Shown here: positions 1 through 11,930 of the stretch, in pieces
Position numbering within the stretch: position 1 is the first letter of the stretch
How the letters are laid out: each line of letters begins with the position of its first letter
NCBI GenBank assembly: GCA_020747065.1
Contig: JAGMVK010000002.1
Location: forward strand, 3,720,001 to 3,784,000
DNA length: 64,000 bases
Origin: Cadophora sp. MPI-SDFR-AT-0126
Taxonomy: Eukaryota; Ascomycota; Leotiomycetes; Helotiales; Ploettnerulaceae
Direction: 5' to 3'
Translations under genes and position numbers: made by a program
Notes under the pieces: generated by a model
What the model was told of the DNA's origin: nothing
Databases searched by the model: none
Seen by the model: the letters and a program-made list of their open reading frames with translations, nothing else

Positions 1-1461
1 GGTATTTCAAAATCTTCTTCGGCGAATATGGGTTCGTCTAGCGGGCCTTGCGGCTTTTGGCACCTGAGCGGTATGAAGGGGATGTACTCCCTGTGGAGCA
101 TAATGAGACAGAGCGAATATAGCGTGTGCATCGAGACGTAGGTGGTCGCGTTACGCTTCTCGATATAGACAGATAAGTTTGCTTTGGAGAATGCTAGAGT
201 TGATGGCAACGCAGCTTGAAAGTCCTCGAGTTCTTGACGCAACTTCGAAAACTTGGTAGATGCGTCCCACGGAGGCATTTTTTCGGTTCTTCGACCCCCA
301 GCACAGCTCCAATCAGATAATCTGCCAAATATCTCAACTAAACAAAGATATCTGCTCAGAGCTCCATCATTGCTCATCCTAGTGCTCTTAGCCTGGGCAG
401 ATATGCCAATTCGCAACCAATCTGATCTTAGGAAGCCAGTTTGGGCGTTGTGAGCAAACAGAAACTGGTCATCTGAGCATGGAAGGTAAACCCGCAAATT
501 CTCAACTTGAATCATTGTAAGCCTATTCCTTCCAACCGCAAGCATACGGTCCATAATAAAACAACTCCACAATGTGCGCCTCCGAACCTCTTTCTGAATC
601 AGATCCTCACTGATACCTATCCCCGACTTGCCCAGACCCCATTCAGAGGAAGTCGAACAAACAGGGTAATCTGGATCATCCTCATATGTGAGGCCGAATG
701 ATTGTGCCAGTCTAATAGCAGTGCCAACGTATACCCAAGCCCTCATTCCCTTATCCTGGCCCCACTCGAACAATCCAAGCATTAGCAGTGCTTGGATAGA
801 ATCGAGCGAAGGATTGGTAAGGTCCCCACCTGGCATCGTGAAGGCCGACGCAAGTGCAGTAGCATAGTATTCGCTAGCAACCAGAGGGTCGTTCGGCCGA
901 GAGGACGATTGAGAGTGATAGGCGATCAGGTCAGGGTGAAATCGAGCAGTAAGGGTCAGGACCCCAAGTAACAAGACATATCCGTCCTGAGGATCCGATG
1001 TTGTCTTGCTGCAAGGATCTCGTGGAAAAGATACTTGACGCATTCGTTTCCTGAAAGTGGGGGGGTGGAGGAAAGGCATTTCTGTTGCAAAATGCAATTT
1101 AAAGATATTATAGACTTCGTCCAACACCTTCCTTGTAAGGATTGAATCTTGTAGCGCATCTCCTCCAGCCCGACAGCTATTGCTATGCGCAAGATCGCCG
1201 GTCTTTTGAATCTTCTTCCTCTTACTACCTCCCTCTCGTTCGATGTCGGCAGAACCTTTTGATCGCTTTGGCGACAATGTTGAGCCTGATGGCAGGTATG
1301 TACAGCTTCTACCGCTCTGCTGGCAGGTTGTGCACACAGAATTGACACCGGTATTGATACCTGTACGACGTATTAGTGGGTTGTAACCAGCAAGTATTGC
1401 ACTACTTACATTTCGCTTTTCTTATCTTACACGGTGTGCAGGCGATACTTGCACGTGCCAT
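1..1461 (-). CDS. Zn2Cys6 transcription factor, partial (C-terminus beyond window)
   Basis: Minus-strand gene with exons 1461-1410 and 1360-1; the 49-bp intron 1361-1409 has a GTAAGT donor, CTAAT branch site and CAG acceptor. The intron cuts the zinc cluster: exon 1 gives CTPCKIRKAKC and exon 2 completes it with VCTTCQQSGRSCTY, the six-cysteine Gal4-type DNA-binding motif. Exon 2 then stays open to the window edge, giving at least 470 residues. About 300 residues in is RRRTLWSCFIMDR, the signature block of the fungal-specific transcription factor domain (PF04082 type). Nuclear DNA-binding regulator; target genes cannot be told from sequence. The ATG at 1461 is chosen because it puts the cluster near the N-terminus, as is usual. 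The protein is complete at the N-terminus and truncated only by the window. Confidence 0.9.
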
Positions 1462-2885
1462 TTTTGCAGATGGTGACGCACCTCCTGTTTATGTGAATGG
1501 TGCCCGACGAGGAAAGAGATGGAAATAATACTGGTCGGACATGGCTGCTGGAGTCGAGAAGTACAACACAAAGAGAGGGTCTTAATTATGGCAATCACAT
1601 GCGTGGCCACATAGAATAACAAAGAAGTGAGGAGGGGGACGTGAACTAGTTCGAGGCGGGGGCTTGCTGGTGGCTTCCCCGCGGGTTTGTGGGTTCAAGC
1701 CATTTTCCAGAAAATTCTTCAGGCTTCCGAAACCAAAGCCACTAATGTCACTTGAATGTTTAAAATAACAAAGAATAATTACGATTCAGTACTCGGGAAT
1801 CAAGAATTAAAAAAGGTAAATTATATTTCCTCTAATTAACCTTCTATGTCTGATCGGAATCGAATGCTTGAGAGAAAGTAGCTGGAGCATCATCCCGCAC
1901 CTTGAAACGAGACAACAAGGGCGTGAGTCGATAGCCAGGATCATCCTCGCTCATGGATAGGATTAACGCATGCAAGTGTTCTAGTTGCAGGAGCTGGAGA
2001 CGCATGTTGAATTGCCACACGTGGTAAATTCCGCTAGGTTTGGCACTCGGTAGAGATACTTGTATAAAAACAAACGTTGAGAGGTGAAACGCTTAGAAGC
2101 CAGGACAGGGAGATGATACGGGATTTCTGAGTGCAGTACTGCTACACTCCGCCACAGCCATGAAGTCTAGGGTTCCTTGCGACGAATTTTTTACAAAATC
2201 CGATGCCTCCATATCTTAAATGAGGCTTTAATTTTCGGAGATATGATTTGTCCTGGAAAGTTAACAATATGGAAGCCACGATTCCACGTCAGTTTCAATA
2301 CAATATGTCAACAAAGCCAATGACATTGTGAAGTTGGACCCTTACTATTACAGATCCCATTGCTAGTTTGGCGTGATGTTGTTGAGCGGTCGGCAACTGC
2401 TCCCTTGGAAAATCTGGATGTTTTAGCGTTGAAATTAAAAAGGATAGGCGGGTAGTCCGTGGCTCGGTTATTTGGCCAGTCAAAATCGCACTATCCCCAA
2501 TTTTTATATCTAGTCCTCTTTCGGGAGATTTTGTGACTGTGGCGCTGCAGTAGTGTGGGTTGCACAAGCGGGATGCAGGGTGCCAAGAAAGAGAGGTGCG
2601 CTCTCGTCGATCCTCGATCAAATTACCTTACGCAGTATCAAAGAATATTTAGGGATCTCATAGACAAATAGGATGTGCGTGCTTGGTCTTTGGTGTTGGG
2701 TGGACGATGTCCTTGCTACTTCGTAATGGTTCTATGATCGCTTCAAGGATTTTCAACCAATACTACAACCCGGATGCTAAGTAAGTTTGTATATCCAGCC
2801 CTATCAAGTTCATTGACCACCCTCCCCGACTTCTATTTTTTTAATTTTTTTTAATTCCATTTTTTCATGCTATGAGAGTCTGAGA
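1462..2885. other. No recognisable gene
   Basis: Upstream region of the Zn2Cys6 gene. Short open frames on both strands show no domain, no plausible start with splice sites, and no repeat. I see nothing supportable here apart from promoter sequence for the flanking regulator. Confidence 0.5.
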
Positions 2886-3111
2886 CTATGGAGCAGGGTA
2901 GATCTTTGCAGACTCTACTGTTCTAATTGTTAAAGTACAAAATTGTGATACAGGTGGAGGTCCCTTCGGGTGCTCCCCGACGAAAGCTCTACAAGTACAG
3001 TTCCCTCCACACAACCTTCCTTCCGTACCTTCCGTACGTGCCTGCTGTCGCTTATGACAGTCGAATTTGTGCTCCAGGCCAAGCCCCCCACCACCATGAG
3101 GAACACTCCGC

Positions 3112-3660
3112 GCGATCATTAGTCGACACATCAAGCCCCATTTTTCTCACCCGCCAGCAGGTAAGGTCATCAATCGACACTAATACTTGAGCTCCGTTTT
3201 TCTCATCTACTTGCAGGGTAAGACCATTAATCGACACTAGCACTTTGTACCCCATTTTTTTTTCGCACCGAATGAGCTCCACTCAAGGTCATCAAGTCAT
3301 CATGTCATCATGTCCGCACCGAATGAGTTCCCATGTCATCATGTCCGCACCCAGAATGAGCTCCACTCAAGGTCCGCATGTCATTATGTCTTCATGTCCG
3401 TACCCCGAATAAGTTCCACTCCAGGTCATCATGTCAGCACTGACATTTTCGGACCCTATTTTTTCTTATCCACTGGCAGGGTAACGTCATCAATCCGACA
3501 CTGACACTTTGAGGACCCATCTTTCTCATCCTTTAAAACTAATGTTTTGAACACTATTTTTTCTCACCCGCCAGCCGGGTAAGGTCATCAATCCGAACTA
3601 AACAATTTCAGTCTATTGCAGGGCAGGGTCATCATGTCCACATCGGTCATCAGGGCACTG
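3112..3660. repeat. Degenerate minisatellite with two interleaved units
   Basis: A unit of about 60 bp recurs at roughly 3130, 3190, 3460, 3510 and 3560. It consists of a cysteine-free T-rich run (CCCATTTTTCTCA), a CAGCAGGTAAGG-like core and TCATCAATCGACACT. Between 3270 and 3440 a second unit, about 45-55 bp, repeats as GCACCGAATGAGCTCCACTC followed by AAGGTCATCATGTC. Copies differ by substitutions and small indels, so the array is old. The T-run plus CAG/GTAAG core looks like back-to-back splice signals, but no coding sequence is attached. Confidence 0.7.
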
Positions 3661-4450
3661 GCTGAAATTGTATTCTGCGGGCTGGATTATGTTTCTCAGG
3701 TTGTTAACCCTATTTCAGAATTGGTGACTTGTTGCGGGCCCAGATGACTTTTGGGGACTACCAGAGGTTTAATGCTGGTAAGCGTTGTTGTCCGAAGTGA
3801 TAATCAGGTCCTCCGACGTTGACAGGGCTCCGAGCTAACATTCGCTTCCTCTCACTTCCTCTCGCTTCGATGCACAAAATGCGGTCCCCCCACGGACCAC
3901 TCACGAACCGTGCCTCCTCCTGGTCTGCATGCAAGCCAAGTATATCAGCCAGGACTCCACGGGCACCGCCTACACCAATCCGTTCTTTACTGTGACATCA
4001 TCCCTCCTGGAATGTTCTCCTGAGGTGTTGCAGCAATATCGTTCCCACTAGCGAAGATCTGTCAGCGGGTGGCGCTATCAGCTGTCATCAAGATATCTTC
4101 ACATGAAGATGCCAAATTAGAACAAATGACGCGCACATTGTTCGCGGGCAACGCCCCCACCATGGATGACTTGCAGGACTTGGGGCCGCCATTTCGCCGC
4201 TGGATCCTCCTCACAGCAAATAGTTGGAATCGTTGTTTGACTAAGCCTGAGGCATGCCACTCAACTCCAATGATAATTTCAAAGTTGAATTTACGAGCTG
4301 GATTCACAAAATGAATAAAAATATGTACAGTGACATCAGTACCACCAGAAATAAGGTTCAATTAGGTGGAAATCAATGTATCATTCATTGGAAATATCGT
4401 GGTTGGGAACCCGGCTCGTCGGAGGTTAATTACCACTACCCTATATAAAG
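3661..4450. other. No recognisable gene
   Basis: Open frames on both strands are short and overlap each other with no recognisable domain. Nothing further seen. Confidence 0.4.
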
Positions 4451-4461
4451 TTACCCCTATT

Positions 4462-4622
4462 TTGCCTTGCCCAGCCTAGCCCAGCCTCCCCCCTTGGCTA
4501 GGCTAGGCTGAGCAGAAAGCTAGGCTAGGATTAGGCTAGGAGTAGCTGCTTGAAGGACAGGCGAGGAGGAGGAAGGCTTGGGCAGGCTGACTTGGGCGGA
4601 GGCTAGGCTGGGCGAAGTCATA
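4462..4622. repeat. GGCTAGGCTAG-rich low-complexity block
   Basis: Repeats of CCTAGCC on one side (4462-4490) and GGCTAGGCT on the other (4495-4615) form an imperfect inverted, simple-sequence block. No gene overlaps it. Confidence 0.6.
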
Positions 4623-5970
4623 CGCTGATTCTACGCGGGTGCGTGGGGTGGATATACCTATCTCCTAACCCGATTAGAAAAAGACAGAATCTCTGCCCGG
4701 AGGTTCTTTCAAGCTGGGTGTGCTTGTTGCTTTCTTCTGTTTATTACCACTGCTATTCTTATCGTATTTTTGGTGGGTTTGTGTTCCGGAGATCTAGGGC
4801 TTTGGGTAAGTCAAAAGCTGTTTCTTACCGGCCATATGCTAAACAAAGATAGGTCTTATTTGCCGCATCTAGTATTACCACTGTTCGATTTCCAGTTTGG
4901 ATATGGTGGAGAAAGCTCGGCTCTCCAGGCGCAAATGGGCAGTACGAAAGGTCTGGCCACACCTTAGCGGTACAGACTCTATCATCGGTTGAAAGTGGCA
5001 ACCAATGAGGCTCAGAAACGGAGAGTGGAGGCTCATGGAGTAAATCAATGCAATATTTAGAGAGACAGAACTCCACAGGTCCGTTGATGGTGTCCGGAAC
5101 CGTACAGGATATAGCGAGGGCGTAGTGGGGGAGCGGAACAGGGGTAAAGCATTATCAGCTCAGAGGAACTCCGGAGAATTATGCATGTCTTGAACTATCT
5201 TGCCAATCGACTCTCTTTGTTGCTTCTTTGGGAATTGGGGTAGCTGCCTGAAAGGGAGCTGCGAACCCAGTGACATTTACCCAAGCCCCATCTGAGAATA
5301 TATGGCCGCATCGTAGCCTCGAATCAGTTTGGGTGCTTCTTGTACTGTCTATAAGAAGGCCTCAAAACACACAACTTCACAGTGTATCCATCCTGATCTG
5401 TCACGACCAAGAGCAAATTTTCCGCTCTTGCCACTTCGTTGCACTCTTCTGCGTCCCATCTCAACCTCATCTCGATCAGAAGGCCCAGGCATTAGCAACG
5501 GGCCAAAGAACGGTAAGCAAGAATAAGATTGTTCATGAACCATCATCTAACTACTACTAGAATCGCTAGCAAGGCTGTCATGCCTAACCACCACCAGCCG
5601 TTTGTAAATCTCAGGGAGGGGAGAACTGAGAGAACCGAAATTGAGAGCGTACCAACACCGAAGGGGGAAGTGGCGCAGTATTATCGCCGTAGCTGTGATA
5701 GGTTGGAAGAGTTTGCAGACTATAAGACTTGCAGTGTCTGAACGCATAGGCCGTTTCATCCCAGAGTGATCAGCTTGTAGGAGCGAGTGGCGTCAGGTCC
5801 CCAAGATATTAGACATCTTTTGGCATGAAAATCGATGAATATATATAGTTGAAGAATACTTCTCCTCAGCATCTGTACCTCATTCACCACTATCAGTAAT
5901 GGCGAATCCGAATTATTGCCACCACTCTTTTGAACTCCTCAATCTGATTCGAGCCTTCTGCTGGATTTGC
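4623..5970. other. No recognisable gene
   Basis: Several overlapping open frames under 100 residues on both strands, none with a domain or credible splice structure. Confidence 0.4.
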
Positions 5971-6720
5971 CGGCCTTGTAAGGATAAGATATAAGAGTCT
6001 CGCGACGTGAGAACGCCGTTTTCTCTTTAACTGTCTCGATTGATCAAGCACCTCACCTGCTGTTCATCAGGGAAAACCCGTCATTCGACCTCTCTCCATC
6101 CGACTTCACCCCTCGGATATTGGTGAGTACCTCCGGCTCAACATTTCCCTGGCCACTTACTGACACGTCCAGGCAATCAAACGAGTACTAACACCACTCC
6201 CAGAGACCTATATCTTGAAAGTTGCTTGTACGGCACTAGAAGAACTCTGGACAGCATCCTAGTCGATTCGTCCATCACCCTTTCTTATCCTGCCCGCAAG
6301 CTCCTTTGTGATATTTTATCACACTCACTGAAATCCACAAGTTGCTCTTCGGCACAGGCGAACCTTCAGTGGAGACTGTGCCAATCCTCACCTGCAGTTC
6401 GACATCAGAAAACTTTGATTTCTCACCGAGTGAGATACCCAGCGAGTCTCTCATCAGAGTGCCTGTGAGATTCCCTCCATCAAGGATATTGCGATATGCT
6501 GACAGCCGTGGGGGGAAGAACAGGCCACCTCGATACCCTTGCGCGATTTGAAGTATCTTGAACAAGCCTACTCTGATCACTGCCGATCTATATAGATAGG
6601 AGTAGCTATCTGCAAGTTCTTCTACCACAGTGCGGCCCCAAGCCAGATGTGAGTATGGCTCCACACTTATGCGAGGCTTGTCTAAATTCTCGTACCACAA
6701 AAGTTCAGAGCTATCACACT

Positions 6721-7278
6721 ATGGCGAGCCATCTGCAGACCCAGCCGAAACAACAATCAGTGGAGGAAAGAACAGGTCAGGAAATTTTGGCAAGTGAAGA
6801 CAAGGAACAGCATCCGGCGAACTTGGAGGTTCCGTACAGTGTGCCACAGAAACGACGGTCCGCGGATGCGCTGAATGAACAGTTGTTGCCGCGGAAGCAT
6901 ACAGCACGGACCGAAATTGATTTTGGCGAGAAAGATGCGTTGAACAAACCGGGCAGAGACAACGAGCATCTAGATCTTTGGATTCAGATGGACCAAATGA
7001 CACTTGATCGGGAAGAACGAGCCAAGAGTAAGGGATACGTCGAAAAGGAAATAACGTTACGGGATAGCAGACGCTGCACTTTATGTGGACGCAAAATTCA
7101 GTGGGATGGAAAATGTTGGAAGTGCCAAGAGGACCCATGCCGTCGTTGGCTTGAGATGAGTGAGCCAGATGAGCCAAATGGCGAGCCCGACAACGTGTAT
7201 TTGGCACTTTTGGGTCCTCTCTGGCACCAGAATCAAGATCGCCTTGCGGAGGAAGTGGAGAAATGGAAGGAGTTATAG
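6721..7278 (+). CDS. Small CxxC zinc-binding-like protein of unknown function
   Basis: Open frame of 185 residues starting at the ATG at 6721. The frame is open upstream, but 6649-6707 looks like an intron (GTGAGT donor, TTCAG acceptor) and a second intron candidate (GTGAGT at 6123, CCAG at 6172) lies further up, so 5970-6720 is probably a spliced 5' leader. The middle is charged and disordered. Around residues 115-135 are two CxxC pairs, CTLCGRKIQWDGKCWKCQ, that could bind one zinc. The C-terminus is acidic. I do not recognise the family; the role is unknown. A 141-codon frame overlaps the leader on the minus strand (6275-6700) and cannot be excluded. Confidence 0.6.
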   Translation: MASHLQTQPKQQSVEERTGQEILASEDKEQHPANLEVPYSVPQKRRSADALNEQLLPRKHTARTEIDFGEKDALNKPGRDNEHLDLWIQMDQMTLDREERAKSKGYVEKEITLRDSRRCTLCGRKIQWDGKCWKCQEDPCRRWLEMSEPDEPNGEPDNVYLALLGPLWHQNQDRLAEEVEKWKEL

Positions 7279-7713
7279 GATATAGTCAGTTGAATGCTAT
7301 TGAATAATGCATATTACATTAAGACGCTTGGAGCCACTCAAGGCCGCATCGCCTGTCCAAACCTCCCAGCCGCATTCTGTGTTTAAATGGCCAAATGATT
7401 CAAGCGCCGAGCAACCTCGTCACATTGAGTGGCAGCACTTGGATCGGTAAATAACACCTAAGCGAAGTCTTGCATGCACAAAAGGTCGCCATTTCCAAAG
7501 AGCCTCGTGACATTGAAAGGCGGACTTCCATGGGCAAAGGACACCCCGGTGTTGTCGCCTATAAGGTCTTCGGCAGCTCAAGTCCACGATTTTCCTTACA
7601 GATTCTTGTCCTATTAAACTCGATCCACACAGAATTGCGTAAAGGGACTCCCAGGATCCGATCTCTGTCCCAGGACTTCAAGCACTTGCTTTTTCTCTTC
7701 GACGTCTACCGCG
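7279..7713. other. Intergenic, no gene seen
   Basis: Between two small plus-strand genes. Probably terminator of one and promoter of the other; no distinct motif found. Confidence 0.4.
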
Positions 7714-8258
7714 ATGTCTGAAAGTAATTCAGAGGCTGGACTTGACCAAGACCAAGTGAAGTATTTTTTCCCGGTATTCAAGGTTTAGGGCTAGCTAATC
7801 AGAAAAGGGATGCACCGCAAGGTCGAGGAATACTCCTCGGCTTTTGCTACCATCCGAATCAAGACAATCAAGATGAATACCTAGTGTTTAGAACTCTCGA
7901 TATGAAGGGACAACTTGTCCCTGTAATTCGACACGGCATCCGGACTGGGAACGATATTCTGATATTGTATCCGAACATGAACAAAAAGATCGAGTTCAGT
8001 CGTACTACTTTCGAAAAGCACCTGCTGGTTTTCAATCGTGACATCCGATCAATCACGGAGTATTGCCGTATATGCATCAGCTCTATCGATCAGGGGAAGC
8101 CACTGAGCAGTTTTGAGGCTGTGGATCAAGCAAAAGTGGCCATGGCTGTGAAGAAACTGGATGAGATGGGGCTACATACCGATCCTGTTGAAGATGGGCA
8201 GGCATGTGTGAAGGAATTGGAAGATATCAAAGGGCACGCGCCCCGTGCGGCGAAATAA
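7714..8258 (+). CDS. Hypothetical protein, 165 residues
   Basis: Two exons, 7714-7755 and 7803-8258. The 47-bp intron 7756-7802 has a GTGAAG donor, a GCTAAT branch site and a CAG acceptor, and its removal keeps phase 0. The joined protein begins MSESNSEAGLDQDQ and continues without stops to the TAA at 8256-8258. The central part reads like a compact alpha/beta fold with a patch of basic residues; the C-terminal 50 residues are predicted helical and charged. No known domain, signal peptide or membrane segment was recognised. The CGCGATG start context resembles a second start at 10086 (see findings). Without the splice the frame opens only at 7884, so the gene is easily missed. Confidence 0.6.
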
Positions 8259-8692
8259 GGAAGCTGAATATGTGGTAGATCAAGAGGCCGGAACTTCTGG
8301 GCTGCGTGGCCAGCATGAGAAGGTGACTTTCCAAGCTCGCAGTGGGGAAAGCTGTCATCTGGATGATTTGGAGAATTAGCATGCGCGTTTTATCTACTGC
8401 GGAGAAGTCGTCTTGTAATCATCTTATATGACGTATCACTGAGCTTGAAATATTTTACCTGACATAGCGAATACAGTCTTCTGTGGACTTTCTGCTTCGT
8501 GCTTGACGTTGCTGCTAATAGTGAAGGGACGATGAGTTCCAAACTATAAGATGATCCCGTGTCTGATAGCAGGAAACCTGAGCTGGGATGCAGGTATAAG
8601 TACCGCATGTCCCCAGTAAATCCAGAGCCACAAGCCACGACAGCTGTACATTGAAGAGAGTACTCACTGGCTCGTCTTCCTCCAGCCTTACC
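8259..8692. other. Intergenic, no gene seen
   Basis: Short frames only. Presumably 3' end of the 165-residue gene and promoter of the 2EXR gene. Confidence 0.4.
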
Positions 8693-9598
8693 ATGCCTGC
8701 CCAGTCCTCTTCGAAATCGCCTCGGAAACCTTTTGGTACAGTACGCCCAGATTTGGTCACTAAGTCAACACCTTCATGGCACGCTACTTCTTGCTAATAA
8801 ATCCTAGATATGCAGGTTCCTCAGGACCAGCGAGAAGGCTCGCAAGAAGACAGAAAAGGTCTTGCAACCTTTCCTTTCTTTTCTCGGTTTCCCAGAGAAA
8901 TCCAAAATCAGATTTGGGAGAAAACCTTTCCTCAAAAACGAATCTTCGATAACGATACCTTGAGGCTTCTCAATCCGCAAAATGGCATCATGTATTCGTA
9001 CCTGACTCCTTACGTGTTATACGTCTGTCACGATTCAAGAGAATTCGCCCAGGGACGACTCAGTCGTAGCTACCTCCGCCATTCATGGCCGCAAGATCAT
9101 CGACGTGTGATCTTTTTTAAACCGGAGAGTGGCATCTACGTCTGCGAATCGACACAGCTGAATTGGAAACCCGTTGACCACTATATGTTCCGCTATGTCA
9201 AGATTATTGCAGACGTTCGTCCAGAAGATCTGAGTAGTAACATAAGATACGGGCTCAGAAGTGTGGAATTCCATGAAAAGTTTCCCAAACTCCAAGGACT
9301 TATCGTGACAGACCGGCACCTGAACCTGTACCATAAGTGTTTCCGATACAAGTGGCCCGAAGAAGAGTGGGAACAAGTGTCCAGGGTATTCCAGGACGAC
9401 TGGGACCGAGATGCGAAGGACTTGGAGGAGTTTTTAAGGAGGAAAAGCATTTGGATTCCAAGAACGTCAGAGAAGCCCAAGACGGACAAAGAAAAGAAAA
9501 GGTACATTGAAAGTTTTCCAGCATGCAAGAATTCCGGGACTATTTCTGTATTGGATTCGTCAGTCACCAAGGTCTCGGCTATTTTCTGCTTGAAGTAG
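8693..9598 (+). CDS. 2EXR domain protein
   Basis: Exons 8693-8735 and 8808-9598; the 72-bp intron has GTACAG, TTGCTAAT and CTAG signals and leaves a G/AT codon split. The start FPFFSRFPREIQNQIWEKTFP is the hallmark of the fungal 2EXR family (PF20150), a lineage-expanded group of unknown function. The rest follows the family pattern: a VCHDSREFA block near residue 80 and a strand-rich middle. As written the protein is 276 residues. A frame from 9522 to 9798 continues with family-like, more plausible sequence (GLGYFLLEVEEDVRSNW). An intron 9466-9521 (weak GTCAGA donor, CCAG acceptor) would join it in phase, making a longer protein ending at 9798. Confidence 0.75.
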
Positions 9599-9798
9599 AG
9601 GAGGACGTGAGGTCGAATTGGGAAAAGCAGATTGGAGAATACACCAAGGAGGCGGGCACCGCCTTAAGTATCCAACCTGGCCAGAGAAACTCGAACGCAT
9701 CTGAATTATCTGACATGCGTGGAAGGAGGGAGAGAAGAGGGGGTAGAACGAGTAACCAACTTGACTCTTCAGAAATGAGACGAGCCAGTTGTGGATAA

Positions 9799-10639
9799 AG
9801 GAGATAGCAAAGGCGGGATGGGAAATGGGACGTAGGATTTTGTCAACTAGATTTCTCGAACAGATAGAGTAGATGGCGACAAATGTGGAGTAGAGAAGTA
9901 AAGATAGAGATTAGGCGCGAATGGAAATTTAAAACGTGCACCGCACACCATAGCTGGCACTTGAATGAACTTGTGAGATCTTGCTTTGGTCAATTCACAC
10001 ACACGTGGGGAAAGGAAACATAATATCCCCGAGGACTTCACGCTAGAGACACAGCACTCACCTTTCTCTTTTAACATCGACCGCGATGATTGAAAGCAAA
10101 TTAGCAAGACTTGATCAATTCATAGCGCGAGCAGAGAAGGAGTTGGGCTCTGGACGTCCAGTAGTGCTGATCGTACGTCACACAATCTGTTACGTATTTA
10201 CTAACACATTTAGCATACGTAGGCATCCAGACGGAAGCAAAATGCAAAACTATTAGGGCGCTTCTCCCAGTTGCGACCGATGACGACTTTGTGAAACGGA
10301 AAGACTTCTTTCGAGGAAAAGGAAGGACGGATGGGCAGATTGCAGAAGCTGGGTAGGCAAAGGGTACCTGGGTTATGTCAAGCTACATGCAAGATGAGAT
10401 ATGGAATAATCATAAGGGTAGGAATAAAAGAATGACGCAAAAGACGATGGAAGGCGATATCAAGATGAAAAGACTGCCTTCGACCTCTTGTGGTGGACGC
10501 TATAGCCGTCACTGAACTTAAGCAACCCATCATTTTCGTTTTCTGCTATAGAGTCTACCATCCAGCCTCGCTCACCACTTCCACCCACGAGGGGAGTAGA
10601 TACAGAGAATCAGCGACTGCCTACCCGCCAGAAGGAGGT
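9799..10639. other. No confident gene; possible short frame at 10086
   Basis: An ATG at 10086 opens 29 codons ending at a GTACGT donor with a TTTACTAAC branch site, but no acceptor gives a continuing frame, so it may be a decayed gene. Otherwise nothing seen. Confidence 0.35.
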
Positions 10640-11930
10640 TCATTTCCCCCTGTTCCTTGCAATGCTCACGCGTTGGCGTACCGCAGTCTCCGTCCTGCCT
10701 GGGAACTTCGTGAGGATCCAGTCCCAAGGTTTGTCCTCCTTCTTGTACGCCGGCAAGCGCAGCTCGTCTAGGAGATCCCATGGAACGTTTGTCCCTCGTG
10801 CCAGGATTACCAGGCTCGTCCTCGCTCGAATATTCATCACCAAGATCGGTATCACTATCACTCGGTCTTCCCTCATTATTATCGCTGCTCGATGGCTCAC
10901 TCCTCCGCGATGAAAATCCCCTCGTATAAACGCCTCTCTGCCATCCTGGGGCCGGGTACACGTCATATCGACATAATCACGGCCTGCCTCCGCAGTAGAT
11001 GGAGTTGTTCTACCGAGCGAGGGAAGTGGCGATGTATGCCAGCCGAAGCCACTTAAGAGGTATGAATGTTGCTCAACTGGCTTGATAGTGAAGTCGTTAA
11101 GCTTCCCTACGTGGCCGATGCTGGCAATGAGTCGGACGACCTGGCCGAGGGAGAGACCCTGCCCATCACAACCGTCCTGGACCGTAGCTGTGAAGGAGTA
11201 GCAGTGTGTGGAGTGAGGACGGACGTGATCTCGGTCAGCGTTGGTAAGGTAGCTTTAGACGACCAGCTAAGGCTGGGATCATCTAGTGGTATTATTGTAT
11301 CTATGTTTTAGGGTACCCAAGGCGCTGGTGAAAGCAATCGGCCCTTGGTGCTTGAGCTTGTAGCGACTGTTGACCTCTGGGCGAGGGGAGATTGCGACTT
11401 GGGGTACTGGCAATGGGCTTCGGAGAGAAGTTGACGCTGGTGGAGGCGTTTGTGCTGAAGGCTGCGCCTGGGCTTCTTGGATATTAGGGCAGCGTAACAT
11501 GAGGACGGACGTTTCCGCTTTATTGGACGTGCATCCTTATTGTCGTTTTTTGAGTCGGTGCCACTGATCTCGTCGTCGCTGTCAATATCGCTTCGGCTTC
11601 CTGCCTCGTAATGGCTCGGCTTTGGAGATGGTTTGAGGTTGAGAGTCGATTGCCGTCGGTGGGCCAGTCTTGGACTTTCGCAACCCCTCTCGGCCGTTTC
11701 TGTCGGTGCCACAACGTTGGCCTCTTGCTGCGGTCCCTCGTCCACATTCCCACAGTTATAATTGTCCTCCTGCTCCACCTCGGACTGCTGCTCCTTCGGC
11801 CCCTCATCAATAGGGAAAGTGTCGAGCGCAGAGCCCGCCAGCCTGTGTTCATCTGCTCCGCCTTGCCCGATATGAAGACATCCCTCTTGATCGAGCTGGG
11901 TGCCTGGCGACGTTCTCCAATTGTGTGAAG
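10640..11930 (-). pseudogene. Myb/SANT-like DNA-binding protein, frame-broken
   Basis: Minus-strand remains of a fungal Myb-like family. The 5' part (about 11930-11308) is an acidic, low-complexity stretch containing SHNWRTSPGTQLDQ, SDIDSDDEISGTDS and a KRKRP basic patch. The 3' part (about 11262-10640) holds GKLNDFTIKPVEQHSYLLSGF and, near its end, DLLDELRLPAYKKEDKPWDW followed by ILTKFPGRTETAVRQR, which matches the third-helix pattern of SANT/Myb repeats (W at the core, GRT..AVR). A Ser/Asp-rich segment typical of such proteins (10870-10930) sits in a different frame from the SANT block, so at least one frameshift is present; an intron near 11265-11330 is likely. Expected to be nuclear if functional. 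Called a pseudogene because no single spliced frame covers it. Confidence 0.55.

Noticed and set aside
956..1348. 130-codon minus-strand frame
   Set aside because: It is an out-of-frame shadow of the Zn2Cys6 exon, which is open in another minus frame through the whole region.
1640..1720. Possible tRNA (GGGTTCAAGCC)
   Set aside because: The T-arm stem does not pair and no acceptor stem could be formed.
6275..6700. 141-codon minus-strand frame
   Set aside because: No domain; overlaps a region with plus-strand splice signals. Left as a note under the 6721 gene.
11611..11928. 105-codon plus-strand frame with a Leu-rich stretch
   Set aside because: Antisense to the acidic Myb-like coding sequence; the hydrophobic look comes from reversed codons.
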